Source: Bacteroidales bacterium
GTDB lineage: Bacteria; Bacteroidota; Bacteroidia; Bacteroidales; UBA12077
NCBI GenBank assembly: GCA_016342685.1
Contig: JAEINU010000004.1
Location: 310,001 to 374,000 of the forward strand
Direction of reading: 5' to 3'
DNA: 64,000 bases
Shown here: positions 53,318 through 61,643 of the stretch, in pieces
How positions within the stretch are numbered: the first letter of the stretch is position 1
Layout of the letters: each line of letters starts with the position of its first letter
Program-made: the position numbers and the translations under genes
Notes under the pieces: generated by a model
Databases searched by the model: none
The model's input: the letters and a program-made list of their open reading frames with translations, nothing else
What the model was told of the DNA's origin: nothing

Positions 53318-53884
53318 ATGTATCAAAGTCAAATAAATGTTCGTTACGCAAAGTCTCTATTTCTTGTAGCTAAGGAAAACAAGAAATTAGATGAGATAAC
53401 AAATGATATAAGTTTGTTATTAAATTTTTTTCAGGAGGTCGACGATTTTAAAATGCTGGTTGAGCATCCGACAATTAAGCCGTCCGAAAAATCAACGATA
53501 TTAAAAGCGTTGTTTGAAGATAAATTTGAAAAGCACACAATGTCCTTTCTGCTTCTTGCTGTTAAAAACAAACGCGAAAACCACCTTAAAAACATATGTT
53601 TAAATTTCCTTGAGATGTATCGAAAAGACCAAGGAATAAAACAGGCTGTTTTAACAACGGCATTTGAGTTATCAGAAAAAGAAAGAATAAATATAAAAGA
53701 ATCAATACAAAAAAAATTTAGTGCAACTGTTGAATTAACAGAGAAAGTGAATCAAGATTTAATAGGGGGAATGATTATTCAAGTTGATGATAAACAACTT
53801 GATCTGAGTGTTGCCAAACAAATTCAAAATCTAAGAAACGATTTTCTTAAAATTGATTTCAACAATAAAAAAAGATTTAAATAA
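53318..53884 (+). CDS. atpH: F-type ATP synthase subunit delta
   Basis: 188 aa. The N-terminal six-helix domain (about 1-110) begins INVRYAKSLFLVAKENKKLD and includes MLVEHPTIKPSEKSTILKAL. The C-terminal part carries the family signature around VNQDLIGGMIIQVDDKQLDL SVAKQIQNLR. Delta caps the F1 head and holds the b stalk. Spacing to atpF (13 bp) and atpA (16 bp) shows a continuous operon. Confidence 0.95.
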   Translation: MYQSQINVRYAKSLFLVAKENKKLDEITNDISLLLNFFQEVDDFKMLVEHPTIKPSEKSTILKALFEDKFEKHTMSFLLLAVKNKRENHLKNICLNFLEMYRKDQGIKQAVLTTAFELSEKERINIKESIQKKFSATVELTEKVNQDLIGGMIIQVDDKQLDLSVAKQIQNLRNDFLKIDFNNKKRFK

Positions 53885-53900
53885 TTTTAAAATATAAACT

Positions 53901-55484
53901 ATGGCTGGAATTAAACCCGGAGAAGTTTCTCAAATTTTAAAACAAGAATTAGAAGGCTTTACAACAAATTCCGAACTTGAAGAAGTTGGTAGTGTTTTAC
54001 AAGTGGGTGATGGAATTGCAAGAATTTACGGTTTAAGCAATGTGCAGTCCAATGAATTAATCGAATTCGAAAGCGGTGAACGGGGTATTGTATTAAATTT
54101 GGAAGAAGATAATGTTGGTGCGGTACTTTTAGGATCATCTGAAGAAATTAAAGAAGGCGATAAAGTAAAGAGGACAGGAAAAATTGCTTCAATTAATGTT
54201 GGTGATAGCCTGTTAGGGCGTGTTATTAACACATTGGGTGAGCCGATCGATGGTAAAGGAGCTTTGAACGGTGATCTTTATGAAATGCCATTAGAGCGTA
54301 AGGCCCCAGGAGTAATTTATCGTCAACCCGTTACTGAACCAATTCAAACAGGTTTAAAATCAATTGATGCTATGATTCCTATTGGACGAGGTCAGCGCGA
54401 GTTGATTATTGGCGATCGTCAAACTGGGAAAACAGCCATTGCAATTGATACTATTATTAATCAGAAAGAATTTTACGATAAAGGAGAACCTGTATATTGT
54501 ATTTATGTTGCTATTGGACAAAAAGGTTCAACAGTAGCAAATATTGTAGAGACATTAAAAAAATATGGAGCACTTGATTATACTGTAATAGTTATGGCAA
54601 CAGCCGCAGATCCTGCCGCTTTGCAGTTTTATGCTCCTTTTGCTGGAGCTTGTATAGGGGAATATTTTAGAGATACAGGTCGCTCAGCTTTAATTATTTA
54701 CGATGATTTATCTAAACAAGCAGTTGCTTATCGTGAAGTTTCATTATTACTTCGTCGTCCACCAGGTCGTGAAGCATATCCTGGTGATGTATTTTATTTG
54801 CACTCAAGATTACTAGAGCGTGCTGCCAAAATTATCCAATCGGATAAGATTGCAGCAGAAATGAATGATCTTCCAGAATCGTTAAAAGGAAAAGTAAAAG
54901 GAGGAGGATCTTTAACAGCTCTTCCAATTATTGAAACGCAAGCTGGAGATGTTTCCGCATATATTCCTACCAATGTAATTTCTATTACTGATGGACAAAT
55001 TTTCTTAGAATCGGATTTATTTAATGCTGGTGTTAAACCTGCAATTAACGTTGGTATTTCTGTATCTCGTGTTGGAGGTAATGCACAAATTAAATCGATG
55101 AAGAAAGTAGCCGGTACGCTAAAACTTGATCAGGCACAATATCGAGAATTAGAAGCATTTTCCAAGTTCGGTTCTGATTTAGATGCTGCAACGATGGCTG
55201 TATTAGATAAAGGAGCTAAAAATGTTGAGATATTAAAGCAAGGCCAGTATACACCATTATCGGTTGAAAAGCAGATTGCAATAATTTATTGTGGAACACA
55301 AGGTTTATTGGAAGACGTTCCTGTTGAGAAGGTAAATGAATTTGAAGTTGATTTCCTTGATGTTATGGAAATGCAGCATTTAAGTATTCTTGAAACATTA
55401 AAATCGGGAGTATTAACTGAAGAGGTTACGGATACTTTAAAGATGGTAGCGAAAGAAGTGTCGGTTAAGTATAAGGTTGATTAG
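53901..55484 (+). CDS. atpA: F-type ATP synthase subunit alpha
   Basis: 527 aa, slightly longer than the E. coli protein. It has an N-terminal helix that binds delta, a beta-barrel (about 25-95), Walker A GDRQTGKT at 171-178 (Gln, as in non-catalytic alpha), [20 protein letters not shown] with Walker B, and the Arg finger region [15 protein letters not shown]. The C-terminal helical domain is complete. The alpha3beta3 head needs subunit beta (atpD), which is not in this window; in Bacteroidota atpD and atpC commonly lie at another place in the chromosome. Confidence 0.97.
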   Translation: MAGIKPGEVSQILKQELEGFTTNSELEEVGSVLQVGDGIARIYGLSNVQSNELIEFESGERGIVLNLEEDNVGAVLLGSSEEIKEGDKVKRTGKIASINVGDSLLGRVINTLGEPIDGKGALNGDLYEMPLERKAPGVIYRQPVTEPIQTGLKSIDAMIPIGRGQRELIIGDRQTGKTAIAIDTIINQKEFYDKGEPVYCIYVAIGQKGSTVANIVETLKKYGALDYTVIVMATAADPAALQFYAPFAGACIGEYFRDTGRSALIIYDDLSKQAVAYREVSLLLRRPPGREAYPGDVFYLHSRLLERAAKIIQSDKIAAEMNDLPESLKGKVKGGGSLTALPIIETQAGDVSAYIPTNVISITDGQIFLESDLFNAGVKPAINVGISVSRVGGNAQIKSMKKVAGTLKLDQAQYRELEAFSKFGSDLDAATMAVLDKGAKNVEILKQGQYTPLSVEKQIAIIYCGTQGLLEDVPVEKVNEFEVDFLDVMEMQHLSILETLKSGVLTEEVTDTLKMVAKEVSVKYKVD

Positions 55485-55500
55485 GTAAGTTAAAGGCATT

Positions 55501-56379
55501 ATGGGTAATTTAAAAGAAATACGTACGCGGATTACATCTGTTAAATCTACAAAGCAAATTACAAGTGCTATGAAGATGGTTTCTGCTGCAAAATTGAAAA
55601 AAGCACAGGATGCAGTTATTAATTTAAGACCATATGCAGGAAAACTTCATCAAATATTATTTCACATAAACCAAAGCATAGAGCAGGAGGAAGAGAGCCT
55701 ATATTCGAGAGATGGGATTCCTGAAAAGATTTTGATTGTATCGGTAACTTCTAATAAAGGGCTTTGTGGCGCGTTTAATGCAAACGTAATTAAACAGGTT
55801 GCTAAATTGGTTAATGAGGATTTTGTTGGGGAAAATAAAGCTGGAAATGTTTCAGTTTATTCAGTTGGAAAGAGGGGGACAGAGTTTTATCAATCAAAAG
55901 GATTTAAAATGCTTGGATTTAATAATGAAATCCTTGACGATTTGAATTTCTCAAATTCAATCCCCATTATTGAAGATGTGATGAATCGTTATGTTGAAAA
56001 AGAATTCGACAAGGTTGTTTTAGTTTACAATAGGTTTAAAAATGCTGGGGTTCAAATTCTAACATCCGAACAATATTTGCCAATTCAATTGCCTAACGAT
56101 ATTGAGTCTGAAGAGAGCTTCGATTATATATTTGAGCCTACTAAAGAATGTATTGTGCAAGAGTTGATTCCAAAATCATTGAAAATACAATTTTACGAAG
56201 CAATGTTAGAGTCTTTGGCGGCAGAGCATGGTGCAAGGATGACGGCTATGCACAAAGCAACTGATAATGCGACAGGATTAATACGAGATTTACAGTTAAC
56301 ATATAATAAAGCAAGACAGTCAGCTATAACAAACGAAATTCTTGAAATCGTTGGGGGTGCCGAAGCTTTAAGTAAGTAA
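55501..56379 (+). CDS. atpG: F-type ATP synthase subunit gamma
   Basis: 292 aa. The N-terminal rotor helix starts with GNLKEIRTRITSVKSTKQIT SAMKMVSAAKLKKAQ, the family hallmark. The central Rossmann-like part includes VTSNKGLCGAFNANVIKQVA, and the C-terminal helix contains AAEHGARMTAMHKATDNATG and YNKARQSAITNEILEIVGGA. Gamma rotates inside the alpha3beta3 head and docks on the c ring. It is the last gene of the cluster and is followed by a bidirectional terminator. Confidence 0.96.
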   Translation: MGNLKEIRTRITSVKSTKQITSAMKMVSAAKLKKAQDAVINLRPYAGKLHQILFHINQSIEQEEESLYSRDGIPEKILIVSVTSNKGLCGAFNANVIKQVAKLVNEDFVGENKAGNVSVYSVGKRGTEFYQSKGFKMLGFNNEILDDLNFSNSIPIIEDVMNRYVEKEFDKVVLVYNRFKNAGVQILTSEQYLPIQLPNDIESEESFDYIFEPTKECIVQELIPKSLKIQFYEAMLESLAAEHGARMTAMHKATDNATGLIRDLQLTYNKARQSAITNEILEIVGGAEALSK

Positions 56380-56406
56380 AAGCAAAGAAAGTATTTTATA
56401 AATAGA

Positions 56407-56434
56407 AAAGGCGATCTGTATTGATCGCCTTTTT
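56407..56434. terminator. Bidirectional terminator after atpG
   Basis: AAAGGCGATC and GATCGCCTTT form a perfect 10-bp stem with a 6-nt loop and T-runs on both strands. It lies between atpG and the convergent papain-family gene. Confidence 0.88.
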
Positions 56435-56448
56435 ATTATTAGAATAAA

Positions 56449-57300
56449 TTACTCGTAAACTACGTAAGCTTCTCTCCAGTATTTAGCAATGATTGCATAA
56501 TCAATCCATCCAAAACCGTCAGTTGCCCAGCTTGTTCCCCATGAGTTCATGAATTTAAATGCATTTTTAGCATCATCATAACCAACACATGCATAGCAAT
56601 GTCCACCATAAACACGACCTTTTGCAGTTGTAATAACTTGGTCGTAACCTAGGTTCATGTATGCACCATAAACAGAACCAGCAACAACTAGAATTTTACC
56701 AGCAGCTAATTGTGCTTTAATAGCATCAACAGTAACAGGAACGGTTGCATAAGAGCTAATTTTATAATTAGCAGCAGCAGCAGTTTGAGTTGCATTTGGC
56801 ATTACGTCACAATCAGTATCAGTATAAGGCATGTCATTCCAAAGACAAACACCTTGGTTAACTAATAAATTTAAACCTGTAGTTGTGTAAGATCCAGAAT
56901 TACAGTCGCTTGAAGCCTTAACTTGATTGTAAACATATTCAGGACTAAAGATGTTAGTACTTGTACTATATGTTCCACCATTTGTGTTTTGATAACTTGT
57001 ACTGCGGGTTGCATAAGTTGTACCCCAAGCAACGCAAGAACCTTCACCACCTTGATTTCCTACTGGAGGAACCACCAAATTAACTGACGTTGGCAATGTT
57101 TTTACACTTTCATATTTTGCAACCGGTATCTTAGCATACTCTGCCTCAGGAAGCAAATTACAACCAAAACTGTAAGGAATAACTTCCTCTGTTTGAATAG
57201 GTGTAACAGTATCATTGTCTTTTTGACAAGAATTAACAACAAGCATAGTTACTAATGCGATCGATAAAATTATCGATGCACGAAATAAATTTTTCTTCAT
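56449..57300 (-). CDS. Papain-family (C1) cysteine protease lipoprotein
   Basis: 283 aa. Lipoprotein signal peptide with acyl-Cys25 (MLVVNSCQKD), then a short linker and a C1-type peptidase domain. The catalytic set is complete: Gln83 and Cys89 in GNQGGEGSCVAWG, His234 in YGGHCYACVGYDD, and Asn252 in FMNSWGTSWATDGFGWIDY. The usual pro-region is missing or reduced to about 50 residues, so it may not be made as a classical zymogen. Extra cysteines (Cys47, Cys in SDCNSG, CLW, DCDV) could form disulfides. As a lipoprotein it should act in the periplasm or at the cell surface. It is a single-gene unit that converges on atpG. Confidence 0.88.
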   Translation of the reverse strand: MKKNLFRASIILSIALVTMLVVNSCQKDNDTVTPIQTEEVIPYSFGCNLLPEAEYAKIPVAKYESVKTLPTSVNLVVPPVGNQGGEGSCVAWGTTYATRSTSYQNTNGGTYSTSTNIFSPEYVYNQVKASSDCNSGSYTTTGLNLLVNQGVCLWNDMPYTDTDCDVMPNATQTAAAANYKISSYATVPVTVDAIKAQLAAGKILVVAGSVYGAYMNLGYDQVITTAKGRVYGGHCYACVGYDDAKNAFKFMNSWGTSWATDGFGWIDYAIIAKYWREAYVVYE

Positions 57301-57645
57301 AATAAAATGATTTTTTGGTTAATAATAAATTGGGTTAATAACGGTGCAATAGTAAAATAAAAATATAAATGTTCAAAATGGGAATAATAAAAATAAACAA
57401 AAAGAAGAATGATTTATAGTTGAATTGTCGATTTGATAAAGGATTTAAAAATAGTTTAAAAGCTTTATAAATAAGATTGTTATCGATTATCAATAACAAT
57501 ATACTTTAACTTAATGAATTTGTAAACAAAAGAATTATTGTTTAACGATAAGAGAGTAAAAATAAGCAATAAAATAATCAGTATTTTTTACAATCTATAA
57601 ATGCGGAAGAAAAAAAAGATATAATTTAGCACGTTAGATAGAAAG
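57301..57645. other. Divergent intergenic region, 345 bp
   Basis: This AT-rich region lies between the papain-family gene (minus) and the AlbA_2 gene (plus). It contains no open frame of note and no exact TAnnTTTG element toward either gene was found. The notable content is an inverted repeat at 57476-57500. Confidence 0.5.
57476..57500. promoter_or_regulatory. Inverted repeat, possible operator
   Basis: ATTGTTAT at 57476-57483 and ATAACAAT at 57493-57500 form a perfect 8-bp inverted repeat spaced by 9 bp, the geometry of a dimeric helix-turn-helix site. It lies about 150 bp before the AlbA_2 gene and 176 bp before the papain-family gene. Confidence 0.35.
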
Positions 57646-58287
57646 ATGAGCATATATATATTAAATTTAATTAAGCAAGGAGAGCATCACAAGCTCGATT
57701 TTAAACACTCCATTACCGACTCTAAAAAAATTGCCAGATCCTTGTCGGCTTTTGCCAATACAAATGGAGGTACTTTGTTGGTTGGCGTAAGGGATAATGG
57801 GACAATTGCAGGCGTGAAAAGCGAAGAGGAATTTTACATGGTTCAGGCGGCTGCAGATATGTATTGTGAACCTGCAATTAAATTTGAAACAAAGAATTGG
57901 ATTGTTGATGGGAAAACGGTCTTAGAAATCATTATACCGAGTTTGGATATTGATAAATTAGTTTCAGCACCAAATAAAGATGGCATATATCGCGTTTATG
58001 TTAGGGTAAATGATCAGAACTTTATCGTAAATAATATATATTTAAAAGCTTGGAATCTGAAAAAATTCGGGAAAGGAGTTTTAATAAGATATAGTAAAGA
58101 AGAAAGACTCCTTTTTGAATATCTGGAGAACAATGAGAGTATAACTTTTTCTAAATTTCTTAAACTGGCATCTTTAAATAAATATAAGGCTGAAAAAATA
58201 TTGGTTAATTTAGTGGTGTTGAATTTAATAAAGATTGAATTTACTGAAAACCAAACGATCTATAAACTTGTTTTAACAGGTAAATAA
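57646..58287 (+). CDS. AlbA_2 (Schlafen-like) domain protein
   Basis: 213 aa. The N-terminal 125 residues match the AlbA_2/divergent AAA_4 domain: EHHKLDFKHSITDSKKIARS, LSAFANTNGGTLLVGVRDNG and VLEIIIPSLDIDKLVSAPNK with YRVYVRVNDQNFIVN. The C-terminal 80 residues look like a winged helix (KFLKLASLNKYKAEKILVNL VVLNLIK). Such proteins are thought to bind nucleic acids, often as regulators, and some relate to Schlafen-type nucleases. It is short, with no helicase or ATPase part. It stands alone, divergent from the papain-family gene, and its target is unknown. Confidence 0.82.
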   Translation: MSIYILNLIKQGEHHKLDFKHSITDSKKIARSLSAFANTNGGTLLVGVRDNGTIAGVKSEEEFYMVQAAADMYCEPAIKFETKNWIVDGKTVLEIIIPSLDIDKLVSAPNKDGIYRVYVRVNDQNFIVNNIYLKAWNLKKFGKGVLIRYSKEERLLFEYLENNESITFSKFLKLASLNKYKAEKILVNLVVLNLIKIEFTENQTIYKLVLTGK

Positions 58288-58443
58288 AGCACTTTAAAAA
58301 CAAAAGACGTAACATATTGTTATTAATTGATATATGCAGCAAATTATATCTAAAAATAGTTTTATTATTACTTACGTTTTTATATTTTAGAGCCGAAAAA
58401 TAACTTGAAAAATATCTAATCCTAAAACTAAAATTTTTTAACC

Positions 58444-59424
58444 ATGAAATTAAAATTAATGAGTAAGTTAACTGCAATGATTATTTTATTGGGTTGTGCA
58501 GTTATGGTAAATGCACAAGATGCGACTGAGGCTGTTGATGCATTGAAAGATGGTGTTGCTAAGAAAGAAGCTAAAGATTATGTTGGAGCAATAGAATCTT
58601 TTAAAAAATGTATTTCCATTTATGAAGAGATAGAGGAAGAGGATAATGACAACGCAGTTACTGCTGCTAATCAAATCCCTAGTACGCAATACAAATATGC
58701 AATGTCTTTTTACAAAGTAAAAAAATACGACGAAACATTAACTGCATTGGAAACTTTAAAAGAGTATTCTAACACTTATAATGATGCCAAATATCTTAAA
58801 AAAGCTGAAAAAACAATTCCAAAAGTATATTATGCGAAGGGAGCAGGTTTATTAAAGGCTAAAGATTATGCTGGAGCAATAACAGCTCTTGATAAGTCGT
58901 TGGAATTAGATCCTAAATACTCTATGTCTTATGTTAGAAAAGCACAAGTGTATAAAGCACAAAAAGATGAAACGAATTTTAAAACATCTGTTGATGCAGC
59001 TATTTCTACTGCAACTGCAAAGAATGATGCAAAAACGCTTGGGGCAGCAAAAAAGTTGGCTAGTGGTTATTACCTAAAAGCTGGTGCTACTGCTGTTAAA
59101 TCAGAAAAATATGCCGATGCAGAGAAGCATTTTAATACTTTAATGGAATATAAAGCTGCTGATTCTGATGTTTATTATCAGTTAGCTGTTATATATAACA
59201 AACAGTTGAAATGGGATGCTGGAATCGAAGCGGGAAATAAAGCTCTTGAGTTATTTAAAGATGCAGGAACTACTAAAGATGCTAAGATATTTTATGAGCT
59301 AGGAAATTCATATTATGGTAAAGGCGATAAAGCTGGAGCTTGCGATGCTTACACAAAAGCAAACAAAGGCGATTATGCTGAAGCTGCTGCTTATCAAATG
59401 AAGCATGTTGTTAAATGTCTATAA
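58444..59424 (+). CDS. Exported TPR-repeat protein
   Basis: 326 aa with a signal peptide (KLTAMIILLGCAVMVNAQ, cleavage about residue 24; a Cys is present but the context is not a lipobox). The mature chain consists of TPR-like helical pairs: DGVAKKEAKDYVGAIESFKK, KYAMSFYKVKKYDETLTALE, GAGLLKAKDYAGAITALDKS LELDPKY, AGATAVKSEKYADAEKHFNT and GNSYYGKGDKAGACDAYTKA. It is lysine- and alanine-rich and should be a periplasmic scaffold or binding protein. There is no catalytic domain. Its partners are not evident from the neighbours. A terminator follows directly. Confidence 0.85.
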   Translation: MKLKLMSKLTAMIILLGCAVMVNAQDATEAVDALKDGVAKKEAKDYVGAIESFKKCISIYEEIEEEDNDNAVTAANQIPSTQYKYAMSFYKVKKYDETLTALETLKEYSNTYNDAKYLKKAEKTIPKVYYAKGAGLLKAKDYAGAITALDKSLELDPKYSMSYVRKAQVYKAQKDETNFKTSVDAAISTATAKNDAKTLGAAKKLASGYYLKAGATAVKSEKYADAEKHFNTLMEYKAADSDVYYQLAVIYNKQLKWDAGIEAGNKALELFKDAGTTKDAKIFYELGNSYYGKGDKAGACDAYTKANKGDYAEAAAYQMKHVVKCL

Positions 59425-59446
59425 AAGACTAATCAAATAGAACATA

Positions 59447-59476
59447 AAAAAAGGAGATCATTTGATCTCCTTTTTT
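59447..59476. terminator. Bidirectional terminator after the TPR gene
   Basis: AAAAAAGGAGATCA and TGATCTCCTTTTTT form a long stem with a very short loop, with A and T runs that act as T-tracts on either strand. It lies between the TPR gene and the convergent sensor gene. Confidence 0.85.
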
Positions 59477-59505
59477 ATTATATCATGTTTAAGAAATTTC
59501 GATAT

Positions 59506-61617
59506 TTATTTCATTTTTAATTTTTTCTCAAGTTCCTTAATTTTTTCATTTGCAGATTTTAATTTTACATCCCATACTACTTCTCGTTCCTCAAATTCTA
59601 TCATTTTGTTTTCAATCAATTCTGCTTGTTGCTGCGATTGTTTAAGCAGTTCCTCTACTTCGGTATTTTTTCTTGTTGATTCTTCTTGTGTTGCTTCAAG
59701 CTCTTCCATATTTTGTCTCATTTCTTCTTCTTGTGCAGCCATTTCTTCAGCTTGCTGCTGAGAACGCTCCAGAAGTTCGGTTGTTTGAATGCTTATTTTT
59801 ACCGATGACATTGTTGAAGCAATGCTTTCGGCTAGTTTCTCAACAAACTCTATCTCATGTTTCTCAAAAATATTAAAAGATGCAATTTCAAGAACCCCAA
59901 GTACGGTATCTTCAATTTTCATTGGAACAATCAGTAAACTAGAAGGGTTTGAACTTCCAAGACCGGATGTTATTTCGATATAATCTTTAGGAATATCCGT
60001 CATGAAAATCGTTTTTTGTTCAACGGCACATGTACCAACTAATCCTTCGCCGAATACAACCTGTTTATGTAAATACTTTCTTCTATCGTATGCAAAAGCC
60101 GAGATTAGATTAAAATGAACATTCTCTTTATCTTCATCATTTAATATGAATAATCCACCTTGATTTGCTTTTAAATAATCTACAAGTTTCATGATTATCT
60201 CAGTGGCAAGGTTCTCTAAATTATCGTTATTTTGCCGTAAAACATCAGCAAATTTAGCGAGCCCTTCATTTGCCCACCTTCTCTTTTCCTCTTCTTTTTT
60301 GCGCTCCTGATCATCCTGATCTGCCTTAACCAAACTGTTTCTCATCTCAATTAAAGATTTACCCAGAACATCATCATCACTTAATAAATCGAAAGAATGG
60401 TTTAGGTCTCCTTGTCCAATATGATTTGCAAAATCAACTTTTTTACTTATTCCTTCAATCGATCCATTTAAGGCTTTAGCCATTTCTTCAATTTCATCAC
60501 CTGTATTAATTTTAATTTTCATTTTATCGTCCAGATGTCCATTAGTGAGTTGTTTAAGCAGGGCTGTTATTTTTGTAATAGGATTAGAAATATTACGACC
60601 AATAATTGTTATTACAAATGCCATAATTAATATCCCTAAAACACCTACAGCTAGAGAAATAATAAAATTTTTATTTGCTGTTGCCATGATTGTTTCCATT
60701 GGAACAGAAATGGCAATTGACCAGGGTGTGTTTGTATCTTTTATTATTATAGGAGCATATGAATAGTATATTTTTACTCCATCACTATTTTTAGTTGTGT
60801 AACTAAAAGCTTTACCTTCTTTAATCTTTTCTTGAATTTTGTATGTTTTAAAATCTTCTGGGAAAATATTTTCAAGATTTTCATGCAATAATTCTTGATT
60901 AGGATGCCCGGCGATGAGTCCACCATTTGATATCATATATGCATAACTGCCATTGAAAGGGCTGATTTGCTTAACTATTTGCTGAAAGTTGTCTAATGTT
61001 ATATCAATAGCAACTATTCCAATATAACTACCGTTTTTTATGATAGGTGAATTTAATGTGGTCATAAGACTTCTGGTATTTTCACCGGCAGTATAATTAT
61101 CTAAATAGGGTTCCCAAATAGAAGGAATTCTTCTTTTTTTAATGATCTTATCATATATCTGAGATTCCACTTCCATGCTTCGGTAACTTGAATCTGAAAA
61201 CACCTTCCCGTCTGGATTTTTTGATACAACCATAGAATACCTTCCAAAATCTTTTTCCCAATTAGGATCAATGGCTTTAAGCTCCCAACTATCCCAAAGA
61301 GCATAAAAATGAGGATTCTTCGGAAAGACTTCCAGATACATGTCTTTGAAAAGACGTTTCCATTGAGGTGTTGGCAATGAATCATAGATTAGATACGAGT
61401 ACGACAATGTTTTAACAATACTCAAGTCGGAGTTTAATTGCTCTGAAATTTCTTTTGCATAGTTTTGCACGATTTGATTTGTAACAAGAGTTGCATTTTC
61501 AAGAGCTTCTTTTCTGTCGTTAAGACTTATGTAACCAATTGCAGCTAAGTATATTATTATGGATGTAGAAATAATAAATAGCTGTATCTTTTGCTGTATT
61601 TTCAACTTAATTTTCAT
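59506..61617 (-). CDS. Cache-HAMP-GAF sensor protein, shorter paralogue
   Basis: 703 aa. Transmembrane helix (about 12-31), periplasmic double Cache domain (about 35-295; SWELKAIDPNWEKDFGRYS, YIGIVAIDITLDNFQQIVKQ and FSYTTKNSDGVKIYYSYAPI), second helix (about 315-337), HAMP (about 338-392), linker, GAF domain (about 458-603; FGEGLVGTCAVEQKTIFMTD and GVLEIASFNIFEKHEIEFVE) and a C-terminal coiled coil (about 610-703; RSQQQAEEMAAQEEEMRQNM) that ends in a Lys/Glu-rich helix. No histidine kinase, cyclase, phosphatase or chemotaxis signalling domain is visible, so output must pass through a partner. It follows its longer paralogue by 26 bp and was probably produced by tandem duplication with loss of the terminal PAS domain. 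Confidence 0.88.
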   Translation of the reverse strand: MKIKLKIQQKIQLFIISTSIIIYLAAIGYISLNDRKEALENATLVTNQIVQNYAKEISEQLNSDLSIVKTLSYSYLIYDSLPTPQWKRLFKDMYLEVFPKNPHFYALWDSWELKAIDPNWEKDFGRYSMVVSKNPDGKVFSDSSYRSMEVESQIYDKIIKKRRIPSIWEPYLDNYTAGENTRSLMTTLNSPIIKNGSYIGIVAIDITLDNFQQIVKQISPFNGSYAYMISNGGLIAGHPNQELLHENLENIFPEDFKTYKIQEKIKEGKAFSYTTKNSDGVKIYYSYAPIIIKDTNTPWSIAISVPMETIMATANKNFIISLAVGVLGILIMAFVITIIGRNISNPITKITALLKQLTNGHLDDKMKIKINTGDEIEEMAKALNGSIEGISKKVDFANHIGQGDLNHSFDLLSDDDVLGKSLIEMRNSLVKADQDDQERKKEEEKRRWANEGLAKFADVLRQNNDNLENLATEIIMKLVDYLKANQGGLFILNDEDKENVHFNLISAFAYDRRKYLHKQVVFGEGLVGTCAVEQKTIFMTDIPKDYIEITSGLGSSNPSSLLIVPMKIEDTVLGVLEIASFNIFEKHEIEFVEKLAESIASTMSSVKISIQTTELLERSQQQAEEMAAQEEEMRQNMEELEATQEESTRKNTEVEELLKQSQQQAELIENKMIEFEEREVVWDVKLKSANEKIKELEKKLKMK

Positions 61618-61643
61618 GATTGTTAAATGGAATTAAAATTGTT

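Noticed and set aside
59462-59761. Serine- and phenylalanine-rich plus-strand open frame
   Set aside because: It is the complement of the coiled-coil end of the sensor gene at 59506-61617; its low-complexity composition reflects the repeated Glu/Gln codons on the other strand.
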